From Dasypus novemcinctus (Eukaryota; Chordata; Mammalia; Cingulata; Dasypodidae), in NCBI RefSeq assembly GCF_030445035.2, contig NC_080694.1, forward strand, positions 71,997,147 through 72,061,146: a stretch of 64,000 bases of DNA. The letters are read 5' to 3'. Below are positions 36,984-49,680 of this stretch, piece after piece; the first letter of the stretch is position 1, and the number at the start of each line of letters is the position of its first letter. The notes below the pieces were generated by a model that did no database searches, was not told the origin of the DNA, and was given only the letters and a program-made list of their open reading frames with translations. Both the position numbers and the translations under genes were made by a program.

Positions 36984-37480
36984 GTCTTTTCTTTGGCACT
37001 TTGTTCTTCTTATTCTATTTCCTTGCTGTTGTCTAAGTTCCCTTGAAGGAAAAAGATTAGGACCAGGGAAAGCAAAAGAGGTAGGAAAAAAAAAGTATCA
37101 TAGTATTATTGATAGTAAATATTAGCACAAGAACCATGTATGACCTAGGAGAATGAATGTTAAACTCATGTAAGCTGTATAGGGTTATTGGAATAAAAAA
37201 GTGGAGCACCTACAGTGAGATGAGAAGCTGAAAATGGAGAATAATAAAGTATGAATTAAAATGCCTGTGTGATCAGGACAGAGGGAAAGAGAAAATAAAT
37301 GCTGTAATATAAAGAGTGAATTATGGCCATAAACTTCCCTGATGTGATTAAAGACATGGATATGAAAATCAAAGAATGTCAGCCAGCTCTAAGCAGCATA
37401 AGTAAACTCAAAGAGTTCCACACTGAGATACATTAAACTGTCAAAACATAAAGACAAAAATTATTTTGACAAATATCAAG
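34609..37480 (-). mobile_element. L1 fragment: 5' UTR part, ORF1, first half of ORF2
   Basis: On the minus strand, ~36,900-37,480 matches the 5' UTR of the young L1 (compare 50,690-51,050). 36,000-36,890 is ORF1: a coiled-coil and RRM-leading frame of 165 codons, 36,379-36,876, with KEEIKNIKKTHVEHTKEI and HIIGISEGEEKG. 34,609-35,930 is ORF2: endonuclease pieces VITLNVNDLNSPVKRHRLAEW and CLQETHLRPKDSRR (35,740-35,860), IIVGEFNTPLSS (35,415), then the linker ENKKALEKINKSKSCFFEDI (about 34,790). It is broken by several frameshifts. The reverse transcriptase and 3' end are absent, which is unusual because L1 copies normally lose the 5' end. Confidence 0.87.
36947..36980 (+). repeat. (GT)17 microsatellite
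   Basis: A pure GT run of 34 bases inside the L1 5' UTR fragment. Likely polymorphic. Confidence 0.98.
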
Positions 37481-38716
37481 AACAGGAACCCTCTTTTCAT
37501 TTATTGAATGTGTCTGGTAATCTTAGCCCTTCCTTTTATTTTTTTATGTTTCAGATTCTATTAGTTTTATTTGTGATACAATATGAAGTTGGAATTGGCT
37601 TTGTTAGAAAAACTGAACATCTAATTCTTTTAATTACACAGTTAAGCCCATTTCAGTTTATTGATCCAAGTGATTAATTCATATGCTTATTTAATAATGT
37701 TTATAAATAAATAAATACATATTGTAAATATATTTTCATACAAAGTATATTCATCGTTCACTGGTCAGTATTTTTTAATTCTCTCTTCATGTTATTTTGG
37801 TATTTAAGATTTGTGATTTAAGTTCTTGTAGTTACTTTCACATCAATGCTTTTACACATCTATTGATTGTCTAGTATGAGCACTATTGAAATGAATGAAT
37901 AGCCTCTTCTTCCATCCTTGTCCCCAGCATCCATTTCAAAATTATTTATTTTTTCCCTATTTAGTATTTAATAAGTGAGATGTTTCTTCATCTTCCATTA
38001 CACTCTCCTTTCTATTCCCATTTATGATAGTTGTTATCTATAGTACCAGTATACATGTACCAAGTACTTATTATTGTGTACCCTTATCTCCAACATTGAA
38101 TGTATTACATTGAATTAAATGTATTTTTCTTCTCTCTTCATCTCATCTTCATGTCACAATACTAATAGAAATAAATGAATCTTCTGTGATATATTCTAAG
38201 AATAAATGACAAAAAGTATTCAAATAATTCACATAGAAGCACCTGAAAATGATTTTGTCAAATTAGCTGTGCTCTAATTATATCCTTATATAAAATTAGT
38301 TGCCTGGATTTTGGAAATAGACTGAGTTTATTTAAAAACATCCCTAACAGGAGTGATTTACTATCAGACTCAAGATAGTATGTAGGTGATTGAACATAAT
38401 TATTTCCTCAGAGAACTCGGTCCCAAGGAACTTTCTCTGCTCATCCTTCTGGGATAAGAACAAATCAAATCTTTGAATCCAAAACCCAGGAGCCTCAGGA
38501 GTTGAATACAAATAACACATCAGCAAAGCTTGCTTGATATTATCTGCTACTATCTCTTAAATAAGCTATTCTCTCTTGGCCCTTGCATCTACTGAAAAAC
38601 TCATTGTCTGAAGCTAAACTTTAGATATTCCTCTGTGTACTACATTCTCTCTTCCTGAACATTTTAGAAATTAAAATACATTTGTTCATATTTGCTTTTC
38701 ATTGAATGATAGTCTC
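37481..38716. other. Unassigned AT-rich spacer
   Basis: No gene or recognised repeat. Confidence 0.45.
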
Positions 38717-38729
38717 AAAATAAGGTGAG

Positions 38730-39535
38730 GATTTTCATTTCCCTAATAGCTAGTGATATTAAACATTTTTTCATATGCTTCTTGGCCATTTCTGTTTCCT
38801 CTTTGGAGAAATATCTATTTAAATCTTTTGCCCATTTTTAATTGAATTGCTTGCTCTGTTATTGTTGGAATATGTGATCTCTACATAGAAAGGAAATCAA
38901 ACCCTTACTGGATATATAATTTCCAAATATTCTCTCCCATTGAGTAGGCTTTCTTTTCACCTTCTTGGCAACATCCTTTGAATCACATAAGTTTTTAATT
39001 TTGAAGAGATCATATTTATCCATGTTTTCTTTCATTGCTCATGCTTTTGGTGTAAAGTTTAAGAATTTACCACATACCACCAGGTGTTGAAGATGTTTTC
39101 TTAAATGTTCTTCTAGGAGTTTTAAGGTTCTTACATTTATATTTAGGTCTTTGATCCATTTTGAGTTCATTTCTATATAAGGTGTCATATCGTAGTCCTC
39201 TTCTTTCATTTGGATATGGATATCCTGTTCTCACAGAACCATTTGTTGAGTACACTATTCAGTCCCTGTTGGGTGGGTTTCACAGACTTGTCAAAAATCA
39301 CTTGACCTTAGATAGGAAGGTCTGTTTCTGAAACAACAGTTTGTTTCCACTGGTCTATGTGTCTATCCTTATGTCAGTACCATGCTTTTTTTACCACCGG
39401 AGCTAGATAATATGATTTAAAGTCTGGAAGTGAAAGTCCTCCAAATTCACTATTCCTTTTTAAGATGTTTCTGACTATTTGGGGCTCCTTTCCTTTCCAA
39501 ATAAATTTGGTAATTGTGTTTCCATTAAAAAAAAT
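38730..39535 (-). mobile_element. Old L1 ORF2 C-terminal part (inverted segment)
   Basis: On the minus strand it reads from IWKGKE-like (39,500) through INSKWIKDLN-like and QKRTSISKW-like stretches to the 'LAIREMKI' region at 38,735-38,760. That is the end of L1 ORF2 with many breaks. It adjoins a sense-oriented L1 3' end at 39,536, and a diverged 13-bp repeat (aaaataaggtgag / agaataatgtgag) flanks the pair at 38,717-38,729 and 39,759-39,771. Confidence 0.75.
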
Positions 39536-39758
39536 GCTGGTGGACTATATTAAAAACAAGGGGAGTTTTGAAAAAATTATACCAAATGTATGCTCTAGAC
39601 CACGGTTTGTGGTAATAGTCCTATGATATTATCTTGTAATCTGTAACAAATATTACATCATGGTGTGGTGTGTAGGTGAAGGGGAGTTGTATGGGAATTC
39701 TGCATAAGTGCATGATTGTTTCATAAGTTCCTATGTTCTGTAATAAAAATATATTTTA
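39536..39758 (+). mobile_element. Old L1 3' end with poly-A
   Basis: 'ggtgaaggggagttgtatgg', 'gaattctgcataagtgcatg' and 'gttctgtaataaaaatatatttt' follow the terminal layout of old L1M elements in sense orientation. It probably forms one twin-primed (5'-inverted) insertion with 38,730-39,535. Confidence 0.6.
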
Positions 39759-39771
39759 AGAATAATGTGAG

Positions 39772-41861
39772 TAAAACTACACTTTCTAAAATGGCCATGC
39801 AGCTTTAGAAAATGTTTTGATGTGTGTAATCATAGTTCCTAATGTACATATAAAAAGGAGAGAGCACTTCATTTCAGAAAGCTACCTCTAAACTTTGAGA
39901 ATACCTAGTCCTGTGGGTATAAAAAGCCACCAGCTTTTTTTTTTTTCGTTATGAAGTAAACTCTCCCTTTCTCTAAATCTGTCTCCCTTAAATAAACCTT
40001 AAACATCATAAATTACAATATTATATCTGACAAAAGTTAAATACATGAATGAAGTATAAAGCCCTCAATCAACCATGTGATTTTTAAAATGTATTATCAA
40101 AATTTGAGTTTTGACTTAACCACGAATTTCACCCAAATGTTTTGGTGTCAGATAGATGTAAATTTTATGTCTTTTCATGACATTTTACTATACATACGGC
40201 AATAAAGTGCTATAAATTTAAATAACTTACTGTGTGTTGTAAAAAAAGAAAAAAAGTTGTAAATAAGATGGACTATAACAAAAATATGAGCAATGACACA
40301 AAGAGAAGATGTCTAAATAGCTGTGGATAAATGTATCCCTATACAGTGAAATACTGATGGAGAAGTGCTAGAAGTGAAGATACAAAGGTCAGGTCACTCA
40401 AAAATTTGATGTAATGAAATCTCACGACAATAACATGGAAAAGTCATAGATGTCGGTAATGCACAATGACAAGGGTCCCTGCTGTGCTGTCTAGAAATGT
40501 CCAGAAAAGATTCCAGCATGCAGAAGGAGGCTGTTGGATAGGCACCATTCACTAAGCTACATTAAATAGTGTGGATAATAAGAACAAATTACCAATTAAT
40601 AAAATTCACGAAAGCATTCCTGAGTGTATATTGTCATTAGAGTTAAATAGAATTGATTATCGATACGGTCATGGAGAATCAAACATGAAAGTTACCTTTA
40701 AAGATTAAAGAAAGATCCAAGGTAAAAAAAAAAAAAAAATGAAGGATGGCTGGATATAACGGTCTTAAGTGAATAGGCATTAGGTGTCTTAAATTTAATT
40801 AATTAATAATATGGGACATTGTAATTTTTAGAATGTTTATATTAACAATCAAATTAATTCACCCCATAGTTTATCTCAGATCCCATCTATGACATGAATT
40901 TTTCATTTATCCCAAGGCTTGCTATAAATTCAGTGTGCTCAGACAACATCTTGAACAATGCCAAAGTCAAATTAAGTTGTCAGTGGCAGCACTCATTCAT
41001 GAAATATCCCTAAATTACAGAGGCTTTCTCTGGAATATTGAAAAACTGAATTTATAGGATCTCATTACAGCACTACATCATCTGATGCATTTCTTACTTT
41101 TTCATCTTTAGAGACTCCAGGGTTATTAGCAGATGAGAGAAATCAAGAATCAATAATATACCATAGTCCAGGTACTAAAAATTCCTGTGGCCTGGGGCTT
41201 GGGAGGGGTATTAAAATAATTAATGCATGTTGAAACTTTATTGCAGTGTTTAATACTCTAGGACTGTGAGGATTAGCTACAGTTATTGAGTTTATTCCAC
41301 CATTGTTATGCACAGAACTGACCTAGGGTAGAGAGTAATCAAAGATCAATTTCACACTTTAGCCCTCATTAGCTTGGTGTGAGTACTCACAGGGTGGATT
41401 TGAGGATTTAACGGAAGAGAATGTGAAAGCTCTACTTTGTCACTGGAATGTTACAATTTCTCCATGAACTAACAGATTAACTCAAATTTTTGACACTAGA
41501 CACGGTGTATTAATTTCCCATCTGAATATCCCCATCCTGCAAAAACTTGTGGATTTCAAGAAACACTTTATGAAAAAAAGAGAAAAGTATAATCCTAACA
41601 TCCTAATTAATCTTTCTCAAAATGCTAATTCATTTGACTAGTTATGTTTACTATCTTTATTTGCCTTTAAAAAAAAAAAAACACAGGAGCATGTCCTGAA
41701 AATGTCAAATAATATCTTGACTTGAACAAGACTCTGAGTTGAATTGGGATATCAACGTTCTTCCTGACAACAGTTTCCCAGGGTATAATGTTTATATATC
41801 TATGAATGGTCACTGAAACTGTCCCAACTCTTATATGAAACAAAATGCACCTTTATGTCCT
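39772..41861. other. Unassigned AT-rich spacer
   Basis: No gene. A pure A-run lies at about 40,724-40,739. No recognised repeat family. Confidence 0.45.
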
Positions 41862-42080
41862 TCCATGGCCCACTGGGTGAACTGTGGGAGAGTGTGGGCT
41901 ATGGTGTGGACCACTGACCATGAGGTGCAGCAATGCTCAGAAATGTATTCACCAAATGCAATGAATGCTCATGATGATGGAGGAGGTTGTTGTTGGGGGG
42001 AGGAGTGGGGTGAGGGGAATGGGGGGTATATGGGAATCTCATATTTTTTTAATGTAACATTAAAAAAAAACAAAGACAAA
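41862..42080 (+). mobile_element. 5'-truncated L1 3' end
   Basis: 'ggcccactgggtgaactgtg', 'gtgtgggctatggtgtggac', 'caaatgcaatgaatgctcatgatgatgg' (read in part), a G-rich tract and 'aatgtaacattaaaaaaaaa' match the last ~220 bases of the L1 3' UTR. The 125-codon frame starting at 41,835 overlaps it and is an artefact. Confidence 0.9.
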
Positions 42081-42802
42081 AAAGCCCAGGATGTACCAAT
42101 GGCTTATAGGATAAATAAAAGGATACTCAAATGCCTGAAATTTGAACTAAATATTTACATGAAAAAGAAATGCTGCAAAAAACAATTCTCAAACATGGGA
42201 AACCTAAGTTAACTCCCTCAATTTATACTTGAACAAATTAGATCTATAAATAGTTGTTTCTTTCTTAATTTCACATCAGTAAGACAGATTTTCCTTTCAT
42301 TAAACTCTTCTTAAAACTTTGAGAGATGAAATAATTATTCCACTGAAATGTAGGAGCCACTGAAGACTAACTTGATGAGCATTACCATTCCAGAATATCT
42401 CCCCCTTCTTCAAGTGTTACTGCCTCAGTATATTGAGTATTCTTGACATTTTGAAAAAGCTTTGCAACAGTATTTGCAACTCCATACCTGATTGCGTTTG
42501 CAAGCCAAAGATTCAATGCCATTGCTTTGGAATTTAAGAGACACAGTCACATCTACGTTTCATTTAATCTTCATCACAAATATAGGGGACAATTATTTTC
42601 ATTCATAATAAATGGAGGAGGATATTCAGTTTCAGAATGGCTAATTTCCTGTGTGATGAAGGGAAACTTGGTCACCTGGTGTCAAATCTTTTATTTGCCC
42701 CTCAAGTTACTACCCTCTACCTGGTATGAGTAGATGATCCAAGAAATGCAAAAAAATGTTTTTGCATTTTTCATAACTCTTTCTATATTTCTTAGGAATT
42801 AA
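42081..42802. other. 5' flank of the split OR pseudogene
   Basis: No gene. A pyrimidine-rich splice acceptor (ctttctatatttcttag, ending at about 42,795) lies just before the OR coding start, as at the other two ORs. Confidence 0.5.
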
Positions 42803-43148
42803 ATGGAACATAATAGGACTAAATAATGAGAGCCAGCCCCAAGAGTTTATTCTACTAGGCTTCCTGACCGCCCTTGGCTAGAACTTCCTCTGTTTGTTCT
42901 TCTCATAACATACCCTATGGCAATGATTAGAAACATCTATCTACATCATCCTGGTGTCTAGGTCTGAGCCCTACCTGCACAGCCCCATGTACTTCTTCCT
43001 CACCAACCTCTCATCTTTGGACATGTGCTACACCACAAACATTGTTCCCTAGATTCTCTAGGAAGACCATCAGTTATGTAGGGTGTGCAATTCAGCTCTA
43101 TTTCTTCCCCATGATGGGGGGGGGGCAAAATCTCTCCTCTTAGCTATT
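42803..43148 (+). pseudogene. Olfactory receptor pseudogene (OR2-like), 5' half
   Basis: Class II odorant receptor remnant. Visible across frames are NESQPQEFILLGF (N-terminus), DRPWLELPLFVLLITYPMAM (helix 1), the PMYFFLTNL-type helix 2, and CAIQLYFFP followed by MMGG (helix 3). The best affinity is to the OR2 family because of the SDRPWLE-type N-terminus. Frameshifts occur in the N-terminus and before helix 2, and about 15 codons seem lost around the loop near 43,055. A G-run lies at 43,116-43,125. The coding exon is cut at 43,148 by the L1, and the reading (K-S-L-L-L-A-I) continues at 53,022 as M-S-L-D. Confidence 0.87.
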
Positions 43149-45806
43149 TTTTTTAATTTTTTTATTTTTTTTTATTAAAATTATTTATTTTTACGAATTA
43201 CATTCAAAAAATACGAGGTCCCAATCAACCCCACCGCCCCCACCCCCCACTACCCCCACAGCAACACTCTCTCCCATCATTGTGAGACATCCATTGCACC
43301 CAGTAAGTACATCTCTGAACATCACTGCACCCCGTAGTCAATGGTCCACATCATAGCCCACATTCTCCCCCGTTGCATCCAGTGGGCCCTGGGGGGGTCT
43401 ACAATGTCCTGTAATTGTCCGTGAAGCACCACCCAGGACAACTCCATGTCCCGAAAACGCCTCCACATCTCATCTCTTTCTCCCATTCCCCAAACCCAGC
43501 AGCCACCATGGCTACCCTTCCCACACCCATTCCACATTTTCTCTGTGGACATTGGATTGGTTGTGTCCATTGCACATCTATGTCAAGTGGGGGCTTAGAT
43601 TCCACCTGGATACTGGATGCACTCCTCCTGCTTTCAGTTGTAGACACTCTAGGCTCCATGGTGTGGTGGTTGACCTTCTTCAACTCCATGTTAGCTGAGT
43701 GGGGTCAGTCCAATAAATCAAAGTGTAGGAGCTGAAGTCTGTTGAGGCTCTGGGCCTGGGTGTCTTATTATCAGTCCAGAGATTCAAATCCCCTAAATAT
43801 ATCTTAAACCCCAGCACCAACTACAATTCCAATAAAGTAGCATGCAAGTCTTGTGGGAAGAGATCCCCTCCGAGTTCAATTCCATCATGTAGAAACACCA
43901 ACTCCAAAGAAGGGCCATCTGCCATGGCAGTGAACCCCATCTGCCCTGACCATAGAACCCGTGGGTCTCTTTATCCCTCAGAAGAACCAATACCTGGGGT
44001 TGTATCTACTTTATCTGTCTCTTAGACTCTGCTCAGTTGTGCATAAGGGCATTCCTTCTGACAACCTCCAGACTCTTTTTTAGAGACTCATAGCCTTATA
44101 ATCTCATTTCTCCTTTCCATTTCCCCCTTATATTAGGTCAAACAGCATTTTGAAGTCATGTTATTATATGTAGACAAGGATATTCTGCTGATCCGTATTG
44201 AACCTTTAATTCAAGGTCATTTTCTAGTTGCATCTTCAGCTGGTATGTGGTAATGATCCCTTGGTGCCAGGGAGGCTCATCCCCGGGTGTCATGTCCCAC
44301 GTTGGGGGGAATGCACTGCATCTACATGCTGAGTTTGGCTGTGAGAGTGGCCACATTTGAGTAACATGAAGGCTGTCAGGAGGAAACTCCCAGGCACAGT
44401 GCTACTCTAGGCCTTGTTCTTATTGCAGATGTATAGGCTCAAAAGCATAGCCATTAGTATCAGGAACCCACTGTTGGGCCCTCCTTCCTTCCTGGTTCTT
44501 GCTGTTGCCCCTGGCGGACTGCCGCTGCTCCCCAGGGTCCATGACCGTGACCCCCCAGCCAGGTGCCCAGTACCCGTCCCAGCTGTTGTTTTTAATTGTT
44601 TCCACTATGAGTATATCTAGACATTACTATATACCCTGGGCATATGCCCTGTATAACTCCCTGTCAGCCATATATATCCTGTCAATAACATCCTATATCA
44701 GTATTCCTCTGCTGCCATTGTTGAACCACTCTATGATTCAAAACTTCCTGTAAAGTGAATCCCAACATAATGTCAGCTTCACAAGAGTCTTAGATCACCG
44801 AAATTCATATATACATTATACAGTACTTCCCCAGATCCACCATAAAACCTTTTCCCTTCCATAGCGATAATCTTTTAGCTTATTCATATCATATTTCCTG
44901 ATACTGATGTACAGATTCCGGGACAATAGCTTTCAAACAAGGTGACATCTGTGCTTACTATGTGGACCATACTTTAGATTGTACAGTTTTCTAAATTTTT
45001 TAGTTATCCTATGTTTTACCTTATGGTTTACATTATTAGTCTGTCGTCCCCTATATGTTTCTGGTGTAATATTACATGTTTTATATTCATCCTCGTGTAC
45101 TCTCACAGAACTCCTCTCTTGCCCCCATATTCACCTTGGTTCCTTCCATTCCACATCCATTTTCCCCCTCCCCTTGAGGCCCACAACCCCAGCCAATCTC
45201 TATTTCCCAAGAAGCCCTGTCCAGAGATCCTTGCAGCAGTATTCAGGGCCTGACTTTCTCAACTGCCCTAATCCCCTGGGAGCCATCCTTTCTCTCGAGA
45301 GATACAGTTCTCTCTATTTGATGGCATTAGTCCTCCCCAGGGTGTGGGTCCACCCCAACTCTCACTTCTTGGGTCTCTTCCCAATGGTACAACCCACCTT
45401 GGCAAAATGAGCCTTCAGCTATTCCCCCGGAGTCCGTCCCGCATCAGACCATACCCCCTGAGCATCCTAACCAGGTGTCCGTCCTACTTATACTTTGATA
45501 CGATTTTCTCAACTTTTTGTTCTCAACGGACACCTGACACTCTCCCATGTTTGTATGTTGCCCCTCCCTGCCCCGAATTTTTGGACAATATTACTCCTCT
45601 TCCCATCCCCAGCCCCCCTCAAACCCATAAAGCCCCACCTGAAGGCAACCCCTTGCCCCCATTTTGTCCCTTCTTTTTGCTCATACTTACTGCCAGCTCA
45701 TCACAGATTCCACCCCTGCAGACATTAACTCACATCCTTCCTCCACCCCCTGCTTTCCTGTAAGCCTCTTTTCCAGACTCTAGCTCTCTGAGGCAGTTTG
45801 CTTATT

Positions 45807-48800
45807 TCATATCATTGAGGTCATGTAGTATTTGTCCTTCAATGCCTGGGTTGCTTCACTCAACATAAGATTCTCTAGATTCATCCATGTTATCACGTGT
45901 GATTGTAGTGTATTTGTTCTTACAGCCGAGTAATATTCCATTGTGTGTATATACCACATTTTATTGATCCACTCGTCTGTTGATGGGCATTTGGATTGAT
46001 TCCAACTTTTGGCGATAGTGAACAATGCTGCTATGAACATTGGTGTACATATATCGGTTTGTATCCTTGTTTTCAGTTCTGATGGGTATATACCCAGCAG
46101 TGGTATTGCTGGGTCATATGGCAGATCTATGGTTAGGTTTTTGAGAAACTGCCAAACTGTCCTCCAAAATGGTTGGGTCCTTCTGCATTCCCACCAGCAG
46201 TGGATGAGTGTTCCCCTTTCTTCACATCCTCTCCAGCATTTGTATTCTTCTGTTTTTTTCATAGCTGCCAATCTTATGGGAGTAAGATGGTATCTCATTG
46301 TCGTTTTGATTTGCATTTCCCTGATAGCTAGAGATTTGGAGCATTTTTTCATGTGCTTTTTAGCCATTTGTATTTCTTCTTTGGAGAAGTGTCTGTTTAA
46401 AATTTTTCCCATTTTTTAAATGGGTTGTTTATCTTTTTGTTTTCAAGATATATGAGTTCTTTATATATGCAAGATATAAGTCTCTTATCAGATATATGGT
46501 TGCCAAATATTTTCTCCCATTGTGTGGGTTCCCTTTTTACTTTCTTGACAAACTCCTTTGAGGTACAGAAGGCTTTAATTTTGAGGAAGTCCCATTTATC
46601 TATTTGTTCTTTTCCTGCTCGTGCTTTTGGTGTGATATTCATGAAGCCATTTCCTATTACAAGGTCCTGTAGATGTTTCCCTACACTGCTTTCCAAGATC
46701 TTTATGGTCTTGGGTCTTATATTTAGGTCTTTGATCCATCTTGAGTTGATCTTTGTATAAGGTGTGAGATGGTAATCCTCTTTCATTCTTCTACATATGG
46801 CTATCCAGTTCTCCAGGCACCATTTGTTGAATAGGCCATTCTCTCCCAGTTGCGAGGGTTTGATGGCTTTATCGAATATTATATGGCTATATACATGAGG
46901 TTCTATATATGAACTTTCAATTCGATTCCATTGGTCTGTGTGTCTCTCCTTATGCCAATACCATGCTGTTTTCACTACTGTAGCTTTGTAGTATGTTTTG
47001 AAGTCAGGAAGTGTGATTCCTCCTATTTCGTTTTTCTTTTTCAGTATGTCTTTGGCTATTCGGGGCCTCTTTCCTTTCCAAATAAATTTCATAGTTAGTT
47101 TTTCTAGTTCCTTAAAGAAGGCTGTGTTAATTTTTATTGGGATTGCATTGAATGTGTAGATCAGTTTTGGTAGGATAGACATCTTAATAATATTCAGTCT
47201 TCCTATCCATGAACAAGGAATATTCTTCCATTTATTTAGGTCTTCTTTGATTTCCTTGAACAGTCTTGTATAGTTCTCGTTGTATAGGTTTTTTACCTCT
47301 TTAGTTAAATTTATTCCTAAGTATTTGATTTTTTTATTTACTATTGTGAATGGTATTTGTTTCTTGATTTCCTCCTGATCTTGCTCATTATTGGTGTACA
47401 GAAATGCTACTGATTTTTGTGCATTGATCTTATAACCTGCGACTTTGCTGAACTCATTTATGAGTTCTAGCAGCTTTGTTGTAGATCTCTCAGGGTTTTC
47501 TATGTATAGGATCATGTCATCTGCAAATAATGAAATTTTGACTTCTTCCCTTCCAATTTGAATGCCTTTTATATCTGGTTCTTGCCACAGTGCTTGAGCA
47601 AGTACTTCCAAGACAATGTTAAATAGGAGCAGAGACAATGGGCATCCTTGTCTTGTTCCTGAGTTTAGAGGGAAGGATTTCAAGATTTCTCCATTGTAAA
47701 CAATGTTGGCTGTAGGTTTTTCATATATACTCTTTATCATGTTCAAAAAGTTTCCTTGTATTCCGATCTTTTGGAGTGTTTTTATCAAGAAGGGGTGCTG
47801 TATTTTGTCAAATGCCTTTTTTGCATCTATAGATATAATCATGTGATTTTTTTCCTTCAATCTGTTTATATGGTGTATCACATTGATTGATTTTCTTATG
47901 TTGAACCATCCTTGCATACCTGGAATAAATCCCACTTGGTCATGGTGTATAATTCGTTTAATGTGTTGTTGAATACGATTAGCAAGTATTTTGTTAAGTA
48001 TTTTTGCATGTAGGTTCATTAGAGAAATTGGTCTGTAATTTTCCTTTCTTGTGGTGTCTTTGTTTGGCTTTGGTACTAGGATAATGTTGGCCTCATAGAA
48101 GGAGTTCGGCAATGTTCCTTCTGTTTCGATTTTTTGGAATAGTTTCAACAGGATTGGTGTTAGTTCTTTCCGGAATGTTTTGTAGAATTCACCTGTGAAG
48201 CCGTCTGGCCCTGGGCTCTTCTTAGTTGGGAGATTTTTAATGACTGATTCTATCTCTTTGCTTGTGATTGGTTTGTTAAGATCATCAATTTCTTCTTTCA
48301 TCAATATGGGCTGCTTATGTGTTTCGAGGAATTTGTCCATTTCCTCTAAATTGTCATTTTTGTTGGAATATAGTTTTTCAAAGTATCCTCTTATGATAGT
48401 CTTTATTTCTGTGGGGTCAGTGGTGATATCGCCTTTCTCATATCTTATTTTGTGTATTTGCATCTTTTCTCTTTTTTTCTTTGTTAGTCTCACTAAAGGT
48501 TTGTCAATTTTGTTGATCTTCTCAAAAAACCAGCTCTTGGTCTTGTTTATTTTTTCAAGTACTTTCTTATTTTCTATTTCATTTAGTTCTGCTCTTATCT
48601 TTGTTATTTCCTTCCTTCTTCTTCCTGTTGGGTTACTTTGTTGTTGTTTTTCTAATTCCGTCAAAAGAGCAGTAAGTTCTTCAATTTTTGCTCTTTCTTC
48701 TTTTTTGATATGTGAATTTATGGCTATAAATTTCCCTCTCAGTACTGCTTTTGCTGCATCCCATAAATTTTGGTATGTTGTGTTATCATTATCGTTTGTT

Positions 48801-49624
48801 TCAAGGTAGTCATTGATTTCTTTTGAGATTTCCTCTTTGACCCACTGATTTTCTAAGAGTGTGCTGTTTAATTTCCAAATTGTGGTGTGAAGTCTGGGCC
48901 TCTGTCCCTTGCGAATTTCCAGCTTCACTCCACTGTTGTCAGAGATATTGTTTTGTATGATTTCGTTCTTTCTGAATTCATTAAGCCTTTCTTTGTGGCC
49001 TAGCATATGGTCTATCTTGGAGAATGTTCCATGTGCGCTTTAGAAAAATGTATATCCTGCTGTGTTTGGGTGTAATGATCTATATATGTCTATTAGATCC
49101 AGCTCTTCTAATATACAGTTCAAATGTTTTGTTTCCTTAGTGATTCTCTTTTGAGATGTTCTGTCCAGAGTTGATAGTGGTGTATTAAAATCCCCCACTA
49201 TAATTGTAGATGCATCTATTTTTTCGCTTAGTTTTTCCAGCATTTGTCTCACGTATTTAGAGGCACCCTTGTTAGGAGCATAAATATTTTTGATGGTTCG
49301 ATCTTCTTGACAGATTGTCCCTTTCACTAAAATGTAGTATCCTTCTTTGTCTCTCACAATTGTTTCACATTTAAAGTCTATTTTGTCTGATATTAATATA
49401 GCTACTCCTGCCTTTTTTTGGTTGTTGTTTGCTTGTATGATTGTTTTCCAGCCATTCACTTTCAATCTCCATGCGTCTCTGGGTCTAAGATGTGTCTCTT
49501 GTAGACAGCATATAGATGGGTCATATTTCCTTATCCAGTGTCCCAGTCTGAATCTTTTGATAGGTGAGTTTAATCCATTGACATTCAGTGTTATAACGTT
49601 CAGAGAATTATTTGTGGTAGCCAT
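45807..49624 (-). pseudogene. L1 ORF2: endonuclease-reverse transcriptase, nearly intact
   Basis: ORF2 nicks target DNA and copies the L1 RNA at the nick. The likely start is MATTNNSLNVITLNVNGLN (49,624; a longer in-frame start exists at 49,720). Endonuclease: CCLQETHLRPRDAWRL, YAPNKGASKY, VGDFNTPLSTLDR. Reverse transcriptase: [70 protein letters not shown], and the catalytic FADDM (47,513-47,527). C-terminus: a Cys-rich C-x3-C-x7-H-x4-C motif in [18 protein letters not shown]. Only two breaks are seen: an in-frame TAA near 49,041 (family has Ser in YTFFS) and a frameshift in an A-rich run near 46,400-46,425. The ORF is therefore dead but recent. Confidence 0.95.
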
Positions 49625-49680
49625 ATTTTGGTTGGATTTGTGTATGTTACATTTTGTTTGTATTATTATATTTTCCCCTT

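Noticed and set aside
48195-48809. 204-codon Phe/Ser/Leu-rich plus-strand frame
   Set aside because: It is the antisense shadow of L1 ORF2.
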